Positions 1-8,906 of a stretch of DNA of 64,000 bases are shown piece by piece. Every line of letters begins with the position of its first letter. Positions within the stretch are counted from its first letter, which is position 1. The DNA lies in assembly GCF_900108855.1 (NCBI RefSeq), contig NZ_FNXY01000002.1, forward strand, positions 310,001 to 374,000. Reading direction: 5' to 3'. The DNA comes from Dyadobacter koreensis (lineage in GTDB: Bacteria > Bacteroidota > Bacteroidia > Cytophagales > Spirosomataceae). The notes under the pieces were generated by a model. That model did no database searches. It had not been told where the DNA came from and saw only the letters and a list, made by a program, of their open reading frames with translations. The translations under genes and the position numbers were made by a program.

Positions 1-96
1 CTTTCGGTTGAAAAGACGGAAAAATTTCATGGTAACTCAATTTTACGCGGAGGTCAGCAACCTGACGTTTCCAAAGATTCCCTGGTAATCCAATAA
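1..96 (+). CDS. C-terminal fragment of the gene upstream of eboC
   Basis: An open frame in phase 1 runs from the window edge to a TAA at 94-96 and would encode the last 31 residues of a protein (it contains SVEKTEKFHGNS and ends in LVIQ). The eboC start lies only 2 bases further on, so the two genes are almost surely in one transcript. By position it should be another ebo gene (eboB, a TatD-like hydrolase, usually precedes eboC), but I cannot recognise a family from so short a tail. Confidence 0.55.
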   Translation, partial: LSVEKTEKFHGNSILRGGQQPDVSKDSLVIQ

Positions 97-98
97 AA

Positions 99-968
99 GT
101 GGCTGAATTAAAACCTTATTTGCAATTAACACGACCAGCCAACCTGGTAACTGCCGTAGCCGACATTCTGGCTGGGATGGCGATAGCACAATTTACTTTT
201 TCAAGTTTTAATCCGGCTTTCCTTGTTATTTCAACACTCGGTCTGTATGGCGGCGGCGTTGTGATGAATGACGTTTTCGATGCAAAACTTGATGCCATAG
301 AAAGACCGGAACGCCCGATTCCAAGCGGCAGGGTTCCTTTGCCAGCTGCGACGATGCTCGGTATGACACTGCTGTTTGGCGGGGTTTTGGCTGCTGCTTT
401 GTTCAGCTTTCAAAGTGGGATGATTGCGGTTGTCATCGCAGCCTTAACTGTTTTATATAACCGTTTCGCAAAACATCATGTCTTTTTTGGTCCGCTAACC
501 ATGGGAATGTGCCGTGGTGGCAACCTGCTTTTAGGAATGAGCGTTTTACCTGAATCGTTTCAACAATGGAGTTTCGTGGCATTGTTACCCATTGCATACA
601 TCGCTGCAATCACCTTAATCAGTCAGGATGAAGTGCATGGCGGCAAAAGAAGAACGTTATATATTGCCGTCTTTTTATATCTTGTTGTGCTATTGGCACA
701 GTTATATATAGCTCAGACACAGGGGAATATTCTTTTTGCACTTCCCTTCGTTCTTTTGCATGCATGGCTTATCGGCCGGCCATTATACAACGCGATACAA
801 AATCCTGTCGGACCGTTAATTGGCAAGGCAGTGAAAGCAGGAGTACTTTCATTGATTGTGATGAATGCCTCCTGGTGTATGGCTTTTGGACTTTGGCCCA
901 TCGCGCTGGCAGTTCTGGCGTTGTTGCCATTATCAATACTTTTAGCCCGCGTTTTCGCGGTAACTTAG
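99..968 (+). CDS. eboC: EboC, UbiA-like membrane prenyltransferase
   Basis: Integral membrane protein of 289 residues, about nine hydrophobic segments, in the UbiA prenyltransferase superfamily. The first Asp-rich motif is visible near residues 58-70 (NDVFDAKLDAIERPERPIPS), matching the NDxxDxxxD pattern that binds prenyl diphosphate through Mg2+. The second motif is weaker (SQDEVHGGKRR, near residue 175). The start is GTG at 99, 2 bases after the previous stop. It is followed by eboD, eboE and eboF in the same direction, which is what identifies it as EboC rather than a menaquinone or heme enzyme. UbiA enzymes transfer a prenyl chain to an acceptor; the acceptor of EboC is not known to me. 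Confidence 0.88.
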   Translation: MAELKPYLQLTRPANLVTAVADILAGMAIAQFTFSSFNPAFLVISTLGLYGGGVVMNDVFDAKLDAIERPERPIPSGRVPLPAATMLGMTLLFGGVLAAALFSFQSGMIAVVIAALTVLYNRFAKHHVFFGPLTMGMCRGGNLLLGMSVLPESFQQWSFVALLPIAYIAAITLISQDEVHGGKRRTLYIAVFLYLVVLLAQLYIAQTQGNILFALPFVLLHAWLIGRPLYNAIQNPVGPLIGKAVKAGVLSLIVMNASWCMAFGLWPIALAVLALLPLSILLARVFAVT

Positions 969-1041
969 AAAAATAAAATGTAGGGAAAAGAAAGTTAAAT
1001 AAGTCATCCCAACATTCGGTCATCCATTATTGTTTTTTAAA

Positions 1042-2217
1042 ATGCAAACCATAAAACAAAGCTTCAAAATAGAATATAATTATTCTATTTTTTTTACCAA
1101 TAACCTTTTTGAGACTGCAAATAGTCAGTTAAGTGATTTCTTGAATTCTTATGCTGAGCAGGGATTTCAGCGCAAAGTTCTGGTTGTGATCGATGGCGGA
1201 TTTCTTTCGCATCATCCGGATTTGCAGGATACTATCAAAAATTATTTCGCTGACCAGGTAAAACATATCCAGCTTGCCAAAGATATTATCGTGGTTCCTG
1301 GTGGTGAAGCTTCTAAAAATGATCCGGATTTATTTGAGAAACTGGCGCAGGCAGTTGACATATATGGCATCGACCGCCACTCGTTCATCGTTGGTATTGG
1401 CGGTGGCGCCGTACTGGATTTGGTAGGATATGCAGCGGCGGTTTCGCACAGAGGAATTAAATTGATCCGCATTCCGACGACCGTTTTATCTCAAAATGAT
1501 TCTGGCGTTGGTGTTAAAAATGGTATCAATTTTCATGGTAAGAAAAACTTCCTTGGAACTTTTGCACCTCCCGTTGCCGTATTCAACGACCTGACTTATC
1601 TGAAAACTTTGGACGATCGTGACTGGCGTGCAGGGATTTCCGAAGCTATAAAAGTGGCTTTAATAAAAGATAAATCATTTTTTGAATGGATTGAAGAAAA
1701 TACTCTTGCTTTGGCTCAACGTGATGAAGCAAAAATGTCTTATCTAATCCACCGTTGCGCTGAAATGCATACCGAACATATCGGAAGCGGCGATCCATTT
1801 GAATTTGGTTCTTCACGTCCGCTGGATTTTGGTCACTGGGCGGCACATAAATTGGAATATCTGACAGATTTTGAAGTGCGTCATGGCGAAGCTGTGGCAA
1901 TTGGTATCGCACTGGATTGTGTTTATGCAAATAAAATCGGAATGCTTTCGGACGCTGATCTTGATCGTATTTACAACGTTTTAGTAAAGTTGGGTTTCGA
2001 TCTTTACCATACCAAACTTGCTGAAAACGATAAGGTTAATTTGCGTAATGGTCTGCATGAATTTCGTGAACATTTAGGCGGGCGGCTTACGATTATGCTT
2101 TTGGAGAAAATAGGAAAAGGAGTGGAGGTACATGAAATGGATGCGGATATTATCGCTGAATCTGTGGATGTTCTGGAAAAATATATCTCTGAAAAAAGGG
2201 TCTTGACAGCAGGATAA
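1042..2217 (+). CDS. eboD: EboD, 3-dehydroquinate synthase-like sugar phosphate cyclase
   Basis: Sugar phosphate cyclase of 391 residues in the AroB / 2-epi-5-epi-valiolone synthase superfamily. The NAD-binding glycine motif (GIGGGAVLDLVGYAAAV, about residue 120) and the three zinc ligands are recognisable: Glu in GISEAIKVA, His in FGHWAAHKLE and His in VRHGEAVAIG. The segment KNGINFHGKKNFLGTFAPP is typical of the valiolone-type and EboD branch rather than of housekeeping AroB. I prefer ATG at 1042; an in-frame TTG at 1030 would add four residues. It lies between eboC and eboE, with a 73-base gap after eboC. The substrate in this pathway is unknown, so calling it 3-dehydroquinate synthase outright would over-annotate. 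Confidence 0.88.
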   Translation: MQTIKQSFKIEYNYSIFFTNNLFETANSQLSDFLNSYAEQGFQRKVLVVIDGGFLSHHPDLQDTIKNYFADQVKHIQLAKDIIVVPGGEASKNDPDLFEKLAQAVDIYGIDRHSFIVGIGGGAVLDLVGYAAAVSHRGIKLIRIPTTVLSQNDSGVGVKNGINFHGKKNFLGTFAPPVAVFNDLTYLKTLDDRDWRAGISEAIKVALIKDKSFFEWIEENTLALAQRDEAKMSYLIHRCAEMHTEHIGSGDPFEFGSSRPLDFGHWAAHKLEYLTDFEVRHGEAVAIGIALDCVYANKIGMLSDADLDRIYNVLVKLGFDLYHTKLAENDKVNLRNGLHEFREHLGGRLTIMLLEKIGKGVEVHEMDADIIAESVDVLEKYISEKRVLTAG

Positions 2218-2274
2218 TTCGTCTGCCGAAAACTTCTTATCATGTTCCGAAACAAAATTTCCTAACCTGTCAAT

Positions 2275-3477
2275 ATGATTACTCCATACGGTCAATTAAC
2301 CTATTGCAGCAATATTCATCCCGGCGAACAATGGGATGATCATTTTAAAGCGTTGCAAGAAAATATTCCCTACATCCGGCAGCAACTTGCTCCCGGCGAA
2401 CCATTTGCCCTGGGGTTGAGAATTGCAAACGAAGCATCCATTGAGCTGAGTAAACCGGAACGTTTGTCAGATTTTAAAAACTGGCTATTGGAACATAACG
2501 TCTATGTGACCGTTATCAACGGATTTCCCTATGGCGGATTTCATGCGACACGGGTGAAAGATGACGTACATACGCCGGATTGGACAACTTCTGACCGGGT
2601 AGAATATACCAAACGCCTTTTTACCATTCTTTCTCAAATAATTCCTGACAATACCGAAGGCGGTGTATCTACGCCTCCTTTGTCATATCGTTTGTGGTGG
2701 AAAACGGAAGAAGAAAAAAGAAATACCATCGAGATCGCGACAAAAAATATCATGTCGGTTGTGGATCACCTGATCTCGATTGAGAAAGATTCTGGTAAAG
2801 TTCTGCATCTTCACATCGAACCCGAACCCGATGGGATTTTAGATAATACCGTTGATTTTGTAAACTGGTATAAGAATGATCTTTTGCCAACCGGAATATT
2901 TTATTTAGAAGAAAAATACGGTTTTACGGAGCAGGAAAGCAAGGAAACGATTTTACATTATATCCGTCTTTGTTACGATATCTGCCATGCAGCAGTAGCG
3001 TTTGAAGAGCCTGAAGATATTCTTGCGCGGCTCGGTGAGGTTGGAATTAAAGTAGGCCGGATTCAAGTAAGTTCAGCGCTAAAAGTTGATTTTTCCACCG
3101 ATCAGCAAAGGAAATTTGAAGCGATAAAAGCATTTGACGAGCCTGTTTATTTACATCAGGTTGTAGCGCAAACGGCGAAAAATGGGAAAAAATATTATCC
3201 TGACCTTCCGGAAGCGCTGGCGGATTATAAGGAAGGGGAACAAAAAGAATGGCGTGTCCATTTTCATGTTCCGTTGTTCATAGAATCTTATGGCTTGCTG
3301 GATTCAACGCAAAATGCAATTATCAAAACATTGAACATCCACAAAAAATCACCTTTTGCTCCCTGCCTGGAAGTTGAAACATACACATGGGGAGTTCTTC
3401 CGGAAGACATGCAGAAACCGATTGGAGAATCAATTGTCCGGGAAATTGAGTGGGTGAAAGGTATTCTTGCAGGCTGA
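2275..3477 (+). CDS. eboE: EboE, TIM-barrel sugar isomerase/epimerase-like protein
   Basis: Protein of 400 residues with the feel of a xylose isomerase-like TIM barrel: a regular series of beta-strand and helix units with likely metal-binding acidic and histidine residues (LHLHIEPEPDG near residue 180, LCYDICHAAVAFEEPED near residue 230, VHFHVPLF near residue 325). This is the usual annotation of EboE in ebo clusters. It begins 57 bases after eboD and is followed by eboF after 255 bases that hold hairpin repeats. The reaction is not established; isomerase/epimerase is inferred from fold only. Confidence 0.85.
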   Translation: MITPYGQLTYCSNIHPGEQWDDHFKALQENIPYIRQQLAPGEPFALGLRIANEASIELSKPERLSDFKNWLLEHNVYVTVINGFPYGGFHATRVKDDVHTPDWTTSDRVEYTKRLFTILSQIIPDNTEGGVSTPPLSYRLWWKTEEEKRNTIEIATKNIMSVVDHLISIEKDSGKVLHLHIEPEPDGILDNTVDFVNWYKNDLLPTGIFYLEEKYGFTEQESKETILHYIRLCYDICHAAVAFEEPEDILARLGEVGIKVGRIQVSSALKVDFSTDQQRKFEAIKAFDEPVYLHQVVAQTAKNGKKYYPDLPEALADYKEGEQKEWRVHFHVPLFIESYGLLDSTQNAIIKTLNIHKKSPFAPCLEVETYTWGVLPEDMQKPIGESIVREIEWVKGILAG

Positions 3478-3546
3478 TTATTAGATATTGACGGAAGTGT
3501 CTTAGATAATTTGTGAATGATTTTATCTAATCCCACCTTCGTTTGC

Positions 3547-3681
3547 GTCTTCAAAAGCGAAGACTGAGTTCCTGGAAGGGATCTTGTCAATGTATAATTT
3601 TCAACTCCTTCGGCAGTTTCCTGCTTATATAAATAGATTACAGCCGGTAATTCATGGCTCCTTCGGAGCCGCCTGTTATTG
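3547..3681 (+). repeat. Short hairpin repeats between eboE and eboF
   Basis: Three short inverted repeats lie in the eboE-eboF gap. GTCTTC (3547-3552) pairs with GAAGAC (3559-3564). A degenerate unit at 3603-3630 has AACTCC then AGTT and the tail tCCTGCTTATAT. A clean unit at 3656-3681 has GGCTCC, loop ttc, GGAGCC and the tail gCCTGTTATTG. The last two share layout and tail with units near 24.6 and 47.4 kb, so they belong to one dispersed family. No coding frame of weight is present here. Confidence 0.7.
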
Positions 3682-3732
3682 ACTGGCATAACGAGTATTC
3701 GTTAATGAATTAACTTCAAAGTTAAGATCAAA

Positions 3733-5094
3733 ATGAAAAAAACTGTTGTTATTGATATTGTAGGGTTGAGTGCTAATCTTATCGGAGAGCATACTCCGTT
3801 CCTGAAGAAATATATTGAAAAACGTCATCTAACTTCCATACAACCAGTTCTGCCTGCGGTAACTACTACTTCACAGAGTACTTATATCACCGGAAAGTGG
3901 CCGGTTGATCACGGCATTGTTGGAAATGGCTGGTATGATAAGGACGATTCCGAAATAAAATTCTGGAAACAATCTAACAAGCTGGTTCAAGCAGATAAAA
4001 TCTGGGATGCAGCCAAAAAAGCAGATCCTTCATTTACGTGTTCGAAAATGTTCTGGTGGTATAATATGTATTCAACCGCAGATTTTTCAGTAACACCTCG
4101 TCCGCAATATCACGCAGATGGTGTAAAAGCACCGGATTGTTATGCTTATCCACCGGAATTGAGGGATGAATTGCAACAAAAATTTGGTCAGTTCCCGCTA
4201 TTTAGCTTCTGGGGGCCAAATGCCAACATCAAATCTACGCGTTGGATCGCCGATGCGTCTATGTACGTAGATGAAAAACACGATCCCACATTAACACTTA
4301 TATATCTGCCTCACCTGGATTACTGTCTTCAAAAGTTTGGACCTGAATTTTCAAAAATCAGTAAAGAACTTGGAGAAATTGATAAGGTTGTTGAAGACCT
4401 CATTAATTTTTACGAAGCAAAAAACGCGAAAATTATATTGCTTTCTGAATATGGTATCAATCCTGTCAGTAACCATATTGATATCAACCGGATTTTGCGG
4501 AAAGAAGGCTTGCTTTCGGTAAGAACGGAACGTTGGTATGAGTTACTTGATGCCGGCGCATCCAAAGCTTTTGCGGCATCGGATCATCAGATTTCACACG
4601 TTTATTTAAATGACCCAACTGTAAAGGAACAGGTTATCAAAGTTTTAAAAACAGTGCCTGGAATTGATTTGATTTTAGATAAAGAGCAGCAAAAAGAATA
4701 CCATTTGAATCATGATCGGTCAGGCGATCTTGTTCTTGTTGCAAAACCAGACAGCTGGTTTACCTATTATTACTGGCTCGACGACGCAAAAGCGCCTGAC
4801 TTCGCCCATCTTGTTGAGATCTTTAAAAAGCCGGGCTACGATCCGGTTGAAATGTTTATGGATCCGAAAAACCCGTTTATAAAATTACGTGCGGGATATA
4901 AACTCGGAAGAAAATTATTAGGGTTCAGATACCTGATGGATGTGATCCCGCTGGATGCATCGCTGATAAAAGGCTCTCACGGAAGTGTAAATGTGCCAAA
5001 GGAATATTTCCCAATCCTGGTTACTGACGAAGCATTAAACAAAGAAATTCAAGCCGTTGATGTTTACGACGTAATCTGGCAGCATCTGATTTAA
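3733..5094 (+). CDS. eboF: EboF, alkaline phosphatase superfamily / nucleotide pyrophosphatase-like
   Basis: Protein of 453 residues of the alkaline phosphatase / nucleotide pyrophosphatase superfamily. Asp8 (first metal ligand), the Thr cluster near residues 44-46 followed by YITGKWPVDHGIVGNGWY, an Asp in YLPHLDYCLQKFGP and the His of GSHGS near residue 418 are in place. Two sites that are usually ligands look changed: the segment normally ending in GH reads LQ, and the usual Asp-His pair reads E-Y in LSEYGI. As I recall, close relatives of EboF share these changes, so they are probably a family trait. It has no signal peptide and is therefore cytoplasmic. It is the last gene of the cluster; a palindromic repeat follows the stop directly. 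Confidence 0.85.
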   Translation: MKKTVVIDIVGLSANLIGEHTPFLKKYIEKRHLTSIQPVLPAVTTTSQSTYITGKWPVDHGIVGNGWYDKDDSEIKFWKQSNKLVQADKIWDAAKKADPSFTCSKMFWWYNMYSTADFSVTPRPQYHADGVKAPDCYAYPPELRDELQQKFGQFPLFSFWGPNANIKSTRWIADASMYVDEKHDPTLTLIYLPHLDYCLQKFGPEFSKISKELGEIDKVVEDLINFYEAKNAKIILLSEYGINPVSNHIDINRILRKEGLLSVRTERWYELLDAGASKAFAASDHQISHVYLNDPTVKEQVIKVLKTVPGIDLILDKEQQKEYHLNHDRSGDLVLVAKPDSWFTYYYWLDDAKAPDFAHLVEIFKKPGYDPVEMFMDPKNPFIKLRAGYKLGRKLLGFRYLMDVIPLDASLIKGSHGSVNVPKEYFPILVTDEALNKEIQAVDVYDVIWQHLI

Positions 5095-5100
5095 TAGCTC

Positions 5101-5176
5101 GCACCGATTTGCAATCGGTGCGGTTATGGTTTAGCGTTTGCAACGCGACTAAAATAACGCATTGCAAACGCTAACC
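5101..5176. repeat. Paired palindromes (REP-like) after eboF; rest of gap empty
   Basis: Seven bases after the eboF stop come two hairpins. The first has perfect 9-base arms (GCACCGATT at 5101-5109, AATCGGTGC at 5113-5121) around a 3-base loop. The second pairs 5128-5147 with 5158-5176, near-perfect apart from one bulge and one mismatch (core TAGCGTTTGCAA against TTGCAAACGCTA). There is no T-run, so this is more like a REP/RAYT-type element than an intrinsic terminator, though it may protect the transcript end. The remaining 275 bases up to 5451 show no gene or clear signal. Confidence 0.65.
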
Positions 5177-5451
5177 TGAATTCATTTAACTCTCCCACCT
5201 TCTTCCTGCCATCGTTTGTGTCCTGACAAACGAATCATAATTCTTTATGGCAAAATATACGTCCAAGTTTGCAAGGATACAGCCTGGCATACCATTTAAA
5301 TCTTTGCATGGACAGAACGAAGGCGCAGATGTAGAATTTGTATAGGCTTCACTCTCATAGGTTTACTTCTAGCCCGGTTGGTACAGTATTTTACACCTCC
5401 CGAAGGAAACAAATCAAAAACCGCAACGTTCAATAGTAAAAAGCCAGCGAT

Positions 5452-6639
5452 ATGAAAAAAATACACATACCATTTCTATTTTCTGTGATCCTGATGGGTT
5501 TAATCTCTGCTTGCTCATCTTCTGATGACGACACTGACGACCTTGACAACGGAACAGAACAAACGATAAGTGCTGTTGAAGCTTTTCCATCATTAACTTT
5601 CACCTCTCCTGTTGATATCAAGCAATCTCCCGACGCCTCAAACCGCTTTTTTGTTGTAGAGCAGCAAGGGCTGATAAAAGTTTTTGAAAATGCTGCCGGC
5701 ACTTCTGCAAGCTCCAATTTCCTGGATATAAGAAGCAAAGTAACGTCCAGCGGAGAAACAGGATTGTTAGGTTTAGCTTTTCATCCTGATTTTGCGACCA
5801 ATGGATTTTTCTACGTCAATTATACAAGAGCTAATCCTTTGCAAACCGTCATAGCTCGATATAAGGCGACAACACCATCGGCAAATACTGTGGACATTTC
5901 GAGTGAAACTATTTTGCTGACATATAATCAGCCATTTTCAAACCACAACGGAGGTTCTTTGGAATTTGGAAAAGATGGTCATTTGTACATTGCCTCGGGC
6001 GATGGCGGGAGCAGCGGAGATCCGCAAAATAATGCCCAAAACAAGAAATCTTATTTGGGGAAAATTCTTAGGATTGATGTTAATTCAACTTCAAAGGGTA
6101 ATTATGGTATTCCGGCAGACAATCCTTTTACTGGGAATACTGACGGGTCGCTTGAAGAAATTTATGCCTACGGATTAAGAAATCCCTGGAAAATAAGCTT
6201 CGATACTGGTTCGGACCGGTTCTTTGCCGCGGATGTTGGACAGAATGTAAAAGAGGAAATTAACCTCATTACCAAAGGCGGTAACTACGGTTGGAAAATA
6301 AAAGAAGGTAAGGATTGTTATAATCCTTCATCCAATTGCGACGCGACCGGACTTATCGAGCCTGTTATTGATTATGGGCGTTCAGATGGCGATGTGTCAA
6401 TTACTGGTGGCTATGTTTACAGAGGTGAAACAATTAAAGGTCTTGTCGGAAAATATATTTACGGAGATTTTGTAAGTGGTCGGATCTGGGCGCTGGAAGT
6501 GGATGGAAACCAGGTGAAAAGCAACGCGCTGTTGATGAAGTTCGGAGGAGCAATTTCGACGTTTGGACAGGATTCAAAAGGCGAGGTTTATTTCGCCAAT
6601 TACCGCGCCGGAAAGATTATGAAGCTGGCTGTTGAATAG
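5452..6639 (+). CDS. PQQ-dependent aldose sugar dehydrogenase-like lipoprotein
   Basis: Lipoprotein of 395 residues: signal peptide ending in LISAC (lipobox Cys21), an Asp-rich linker, then a six-bladed beta-propeller of the glucose/sorbosone dehydrogenase (GSDH) family. Family landmarks are GETGLLGLAFHPDF, a His in NHNGGSLEFGKDGHLYIASGDGG, IYAYGLRNPWKISFD and GGNYGWKIKEGKDC. Members oxidise aldoses with PQQ and Ca2+ in the periplasm; no PQQ biosynthesis genes are in the window. Start ATG at 5452 directly precedes a Lys-rich n-region. A second, more distant paralogue lies at 19216-20484. Gap before gpsA is 97 bases. Substrate unknown. Confidence 0.82.
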   Translation: MKKIHIPFLFSVILMGLISACSSSDDDTDDLDNGTEQTISAVEAFPSLTFTSPVDIKQSPDASNRFFVVEQQGLIKVFENAAGTSASSNFLDIRSKVTSSGETGLLGLAFHPDFATNGFFYVNYTRANPLQTVIARYKATTPSANTVDISSETILLTYNQPFSNHNGGSLEFGKDGHLYIASGDGGSSGDPQNNAQNKKSYLGKILRIDVNSTSKGNYGIPADNPFTGNTDGSLEEIYAYGLRNPWKISFDTGSDRFFAADVGQNVKEEINLITKGGNYGWKIKEGKDCYNPSSNCDATGLIEPVIDYGRSDGDVSITGGYVYRGETIKGLVGKYIYGDFVSGRIWALEVDGNQVKSNALLMKFGGAISTFGQDSKGEVYFANYRAGKIMKLAVE

Positions 6640-6736
6640 GATGGGCTGCGAGTTGGAAGAAAATCTTACTTTTGGCATTATTTTCCTTAATAGAATGTCA
6701 GACGTTAACTTCTGATCCATTGTATTTAACGACAGC

Positions 6737-7744
6737 ATGAGTTTTTTAAATAATACAAAAATAGCAGTAATTGGCGGAGGCAGCTGGGCGACTGCACTTA
6801 TCAAGATCTTATGTGAGCAGCAGCATATCCAGATCCGCTGGTGGCTGCGAAATGGTAACGATATTGAACATATCAGGAAGTTTCATCACAATCCGAGTTA
6901 TCTCAGCGACGTTTATCTTTCTCCGAAAAAAGTCAAGGTTTTTGAAAAAACAAAAGAGGCTGTAAAAGGTGCTGATTTCGTGATTTTGGCCGTTCCGGCA
7001 GCTTTCGTTCAGGAATCTTTACAGGATCTGAATGAGTCGCACCTGAGAGGAAAAAGGGTCGTTTCTGCAATCAAAGGAATGATACCGGAAGAAAATATTC
7101 TGGTCACGGATTGGATTTCTGAAAAATATAAAGTGCCGCTGAACGATATAGCCGTGATTGCCGGTCCGTGTCACGCCGAGGAGGTCGCTCTTGAAAAACA
7201 ATCTTATTTGACAATCTCTTCAACCGATGCCGGTTGTGCGGAAGATTTCTCAAAATTAATGACTTGCCGTTTTGTCACTGCACATCCGCTTGCAGATTTA
7301 TATGGCGTGGAATATGCAGCAGTTATGAAAAATATAATTGCCCTTGCGTGCGGAATTACCCACGGTTTGGGTAATGGGGACAATTTTCAGGCCGTGATGG
7401 TTTCCAATGCCATGCAGGAAATTCGTCACTTTGTGACAGCATTGGATCCACGGGAGCGTCAGCTGAGTACTTCGGCTTACCTTGGAGATCTTCTGGTTAC
7501 CGCTTATTCGCAATTCAGCCGAAATCGATTATTTGGGAATATGATCGGGCGCGGGTATAGTGTAAAAGCTGCACAGCTCGAAATGAAAATGATTGCGGAA
7601 GGGTATTACGCAACAAAAAGTATTTTCGAATTGAATAAGAAACTTCATGTTGAATTACCGATAACAACCGCGGTTTACCGTATTTTGTATCAGGAGGAAT
7701 CTCCCTCGTTGGTTATTGAAGAATTGAAAAAAGTTTTGAAATAA
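6737..7744 (+). CDS. gpsA: NAD(P)+ glycerol-3-phosphate dehydrogenase
   Basis: Makes sn-glycerol 3-phosphate from dihydroxyacetone phosphate for phospholipid synthesis; cytosolic. The 335-residue length is standard. The Rossmann motif is clear at residues 10-20 (VIGGGSWATAL), as are the second cofactor segment (VILAVPAAFVQE), the signature GPCHAEEVA (GPSFAxE in many homologues) and the catalytic-lysine region YAAVMKNIIALACGI. The distal NLGDL-like stretch appears as SAYLGDLLVTAYSQFSRNRLFG. The gene stands alone, 97 bases after the previous gene and 64 before the next. Confidence 0.95.
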   Translation: MSFLNNTKIAVIGGGSWATALIKILCEQQHIQIRWWLRNGNDIEHIRKFHHNPSYLSDVYLSPKKVKVFEKTKEAVKGADFVILAVPAAFVQESLQDLNESHLRGKRVVSAIKGMIPEENILVTDWISEKYKVPLNDIAVIAGPCHAEEVALEKQSYLTISSTDAGCAEDFSKLMTCRFVTAHPLADLYGVEYAAVMKNIIALACGITHGLGNGDNFQAVMVSNAMQEIRHFVTALDPRERQLSTSAYLGDLLVTAYSQFSRNRLFGNMIGRGYSVKAAQLEMKMIAEGYYATKSIFELNKKLHVELPITTAVYRILYQEESPSLVIEELKKVLK

Positions 7745-7808
7745 TAGCCTGTTTATCTTTTTCGGCGTATTTGTTACAACCAGAATTTTTCTTTCAACCG
7801 TTTCTGAT

Positions 7809-8906
7809 ATGAATCCTTATAACCGCTTGTTTGTTGCAACCTTTTTCATTTTGTCATTTTTGATGGCGTGTAAATCCAAACAATCAGAGTCTTCTGAAAA
7901 AAAGGATTCAACAGATTCGGCAATCAATAAGGATTTTGTTTTTGGAGACAAACGGGCCTTTGCACAATGCCATGCCTCTACTTTGATTCGTCTGAAAGAT
8001 GGACAGTTTTTAGTTGCATGGTTCGGCGGTACGGAGGAAAAGAATCCGGATGTTGGAATCTGGCTTTCGAAAGGCCGACCCGGAAATTGGAGCACGCCAA
8101 AAGAGGTTGCAAAAATCAGAGAAGATGCACATTGGAACCCTGTATTGCAGTTAGCAGATGACGGGACAATTTACCTTTATTTCAAAGTGGGAAAGGAGAT
8201 TCCTTATTGGGAAACATGGGTTAAAAAATCAGTTGATAATGGGAAAAGCTGGTCAGAGGTCTATGAGCTTGTGAAAGGCGACAAAGGAGGAAGAGGCCCG
8301 GTAAAGAATAAATTGATTGTACTTTCAGACGGAACATGGCTTGCAGGAGCATCCAATGAGATCAAACGCTGGGAAGTATTTGTAGATAGGAGCGAGGATA
8401 AAGGCAAAACCTGGAAAGCATCTTCCTACTTCAAAATTGACACAAACGAAATAAAAGGCAAAGGAGCAATTCAACCGACTTTGTGGGAAACTTCACCGGG
8501 AAAAGTACATATGCTGGTGAGAACAACCAGCGGAATTATCGGCAGAAGCGATTCCGAAGATTATGGTAAAACCTGGACTCCGATTTACGATACCAAACTT
8601 CCTAATCCGAACAGCGGAATAGATCTTACCAAATTTCCCGACGGGACCCTGGCGCTGGCGTACAATCCGGATGCAAAAAACTGGGGTTCGCGCTCACCGT
8701 TGTCCATTGGACTATCCTTCGACAACGGTAAAACCTGGAAAGATAAAATTGATATCGAAACCGGGAAAAAAACCGACGAGTTTTCTTACCCGGCAATTAT
8801 TAGCTGGGGCGATTCAGTTGCGGTGACCTATACGTGGAACCGTAATAAAATTGCTTTTTGGCTTGGTACGAAGGATATGATAAAGAGCTTGTCCAAACGA
8901 AACTGA
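7809..8906 (+). CDS. Sialidase-like (BNR-repeat) lipoprotein
   Basis: Surface or periplasmic lipoprotein of 365 residues, signal peptide with lipobox LMAC (Cys21). The body is a six-bladed propeller of the BNR/Asp-box sialidase superfamily: Asp-box-like motifs SVDNGKSWSE, SEDKGKTWKA, SEDYGKTWTP and SFDNGKTWKD recur about every 60-80 residues. The N-terminal ASTLIRLKDGQFLVAWFGGT is typical of the BNR_2 subgroup. Many such Bacteroidota proteins act on sugars other than sialic acid, and there are no sialic-acid catabolic genes nearby, so the substrate is open. The pectin genes that begin 1.5 kb downstream make a plant-glycan substrate conceivable, but this is only context. Confidence 0.75.
   Translation: MNPYNRLFVATFFILSFLMACKSKQSESSEKKDSTDSAINKDFVFGDKRAFAQCHASTLIRLKDGQFLVAWFGGTEEKNPDVGIWLSKGRPGNWSTPKEVAKIREDAHWNPVLQLADDGTIYLYFKVGKEIPYWETWVKKSVDNGKSWSEVYELVKGDKGGRGPVKNKLIVLSDGTWLAGASNEIKRWEVFVDRSEDKGKTWKASSYFKIDTNEIKGKGAIQPTLWETSPGKVHMLVRTTSGIIGRSDSEDYGKTWTPIYDTKLPNPNSGIDLTKFPDGTLALAYNPDAKNWGSRSPLSIGLSFDNGKTWKDKIDIETGKKTDEFSYPAIISWGDSVAVTYTWNRNKIAFWLGTKDMIKSLSKRN

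Noticed and set aside
3288..3689. Minus-strand open frame of 133 codons across the eboE end
   Set aside because: It overlaps eboE in antisense and then runs through the hairpin repeats; composition and motifs are not protein-like.
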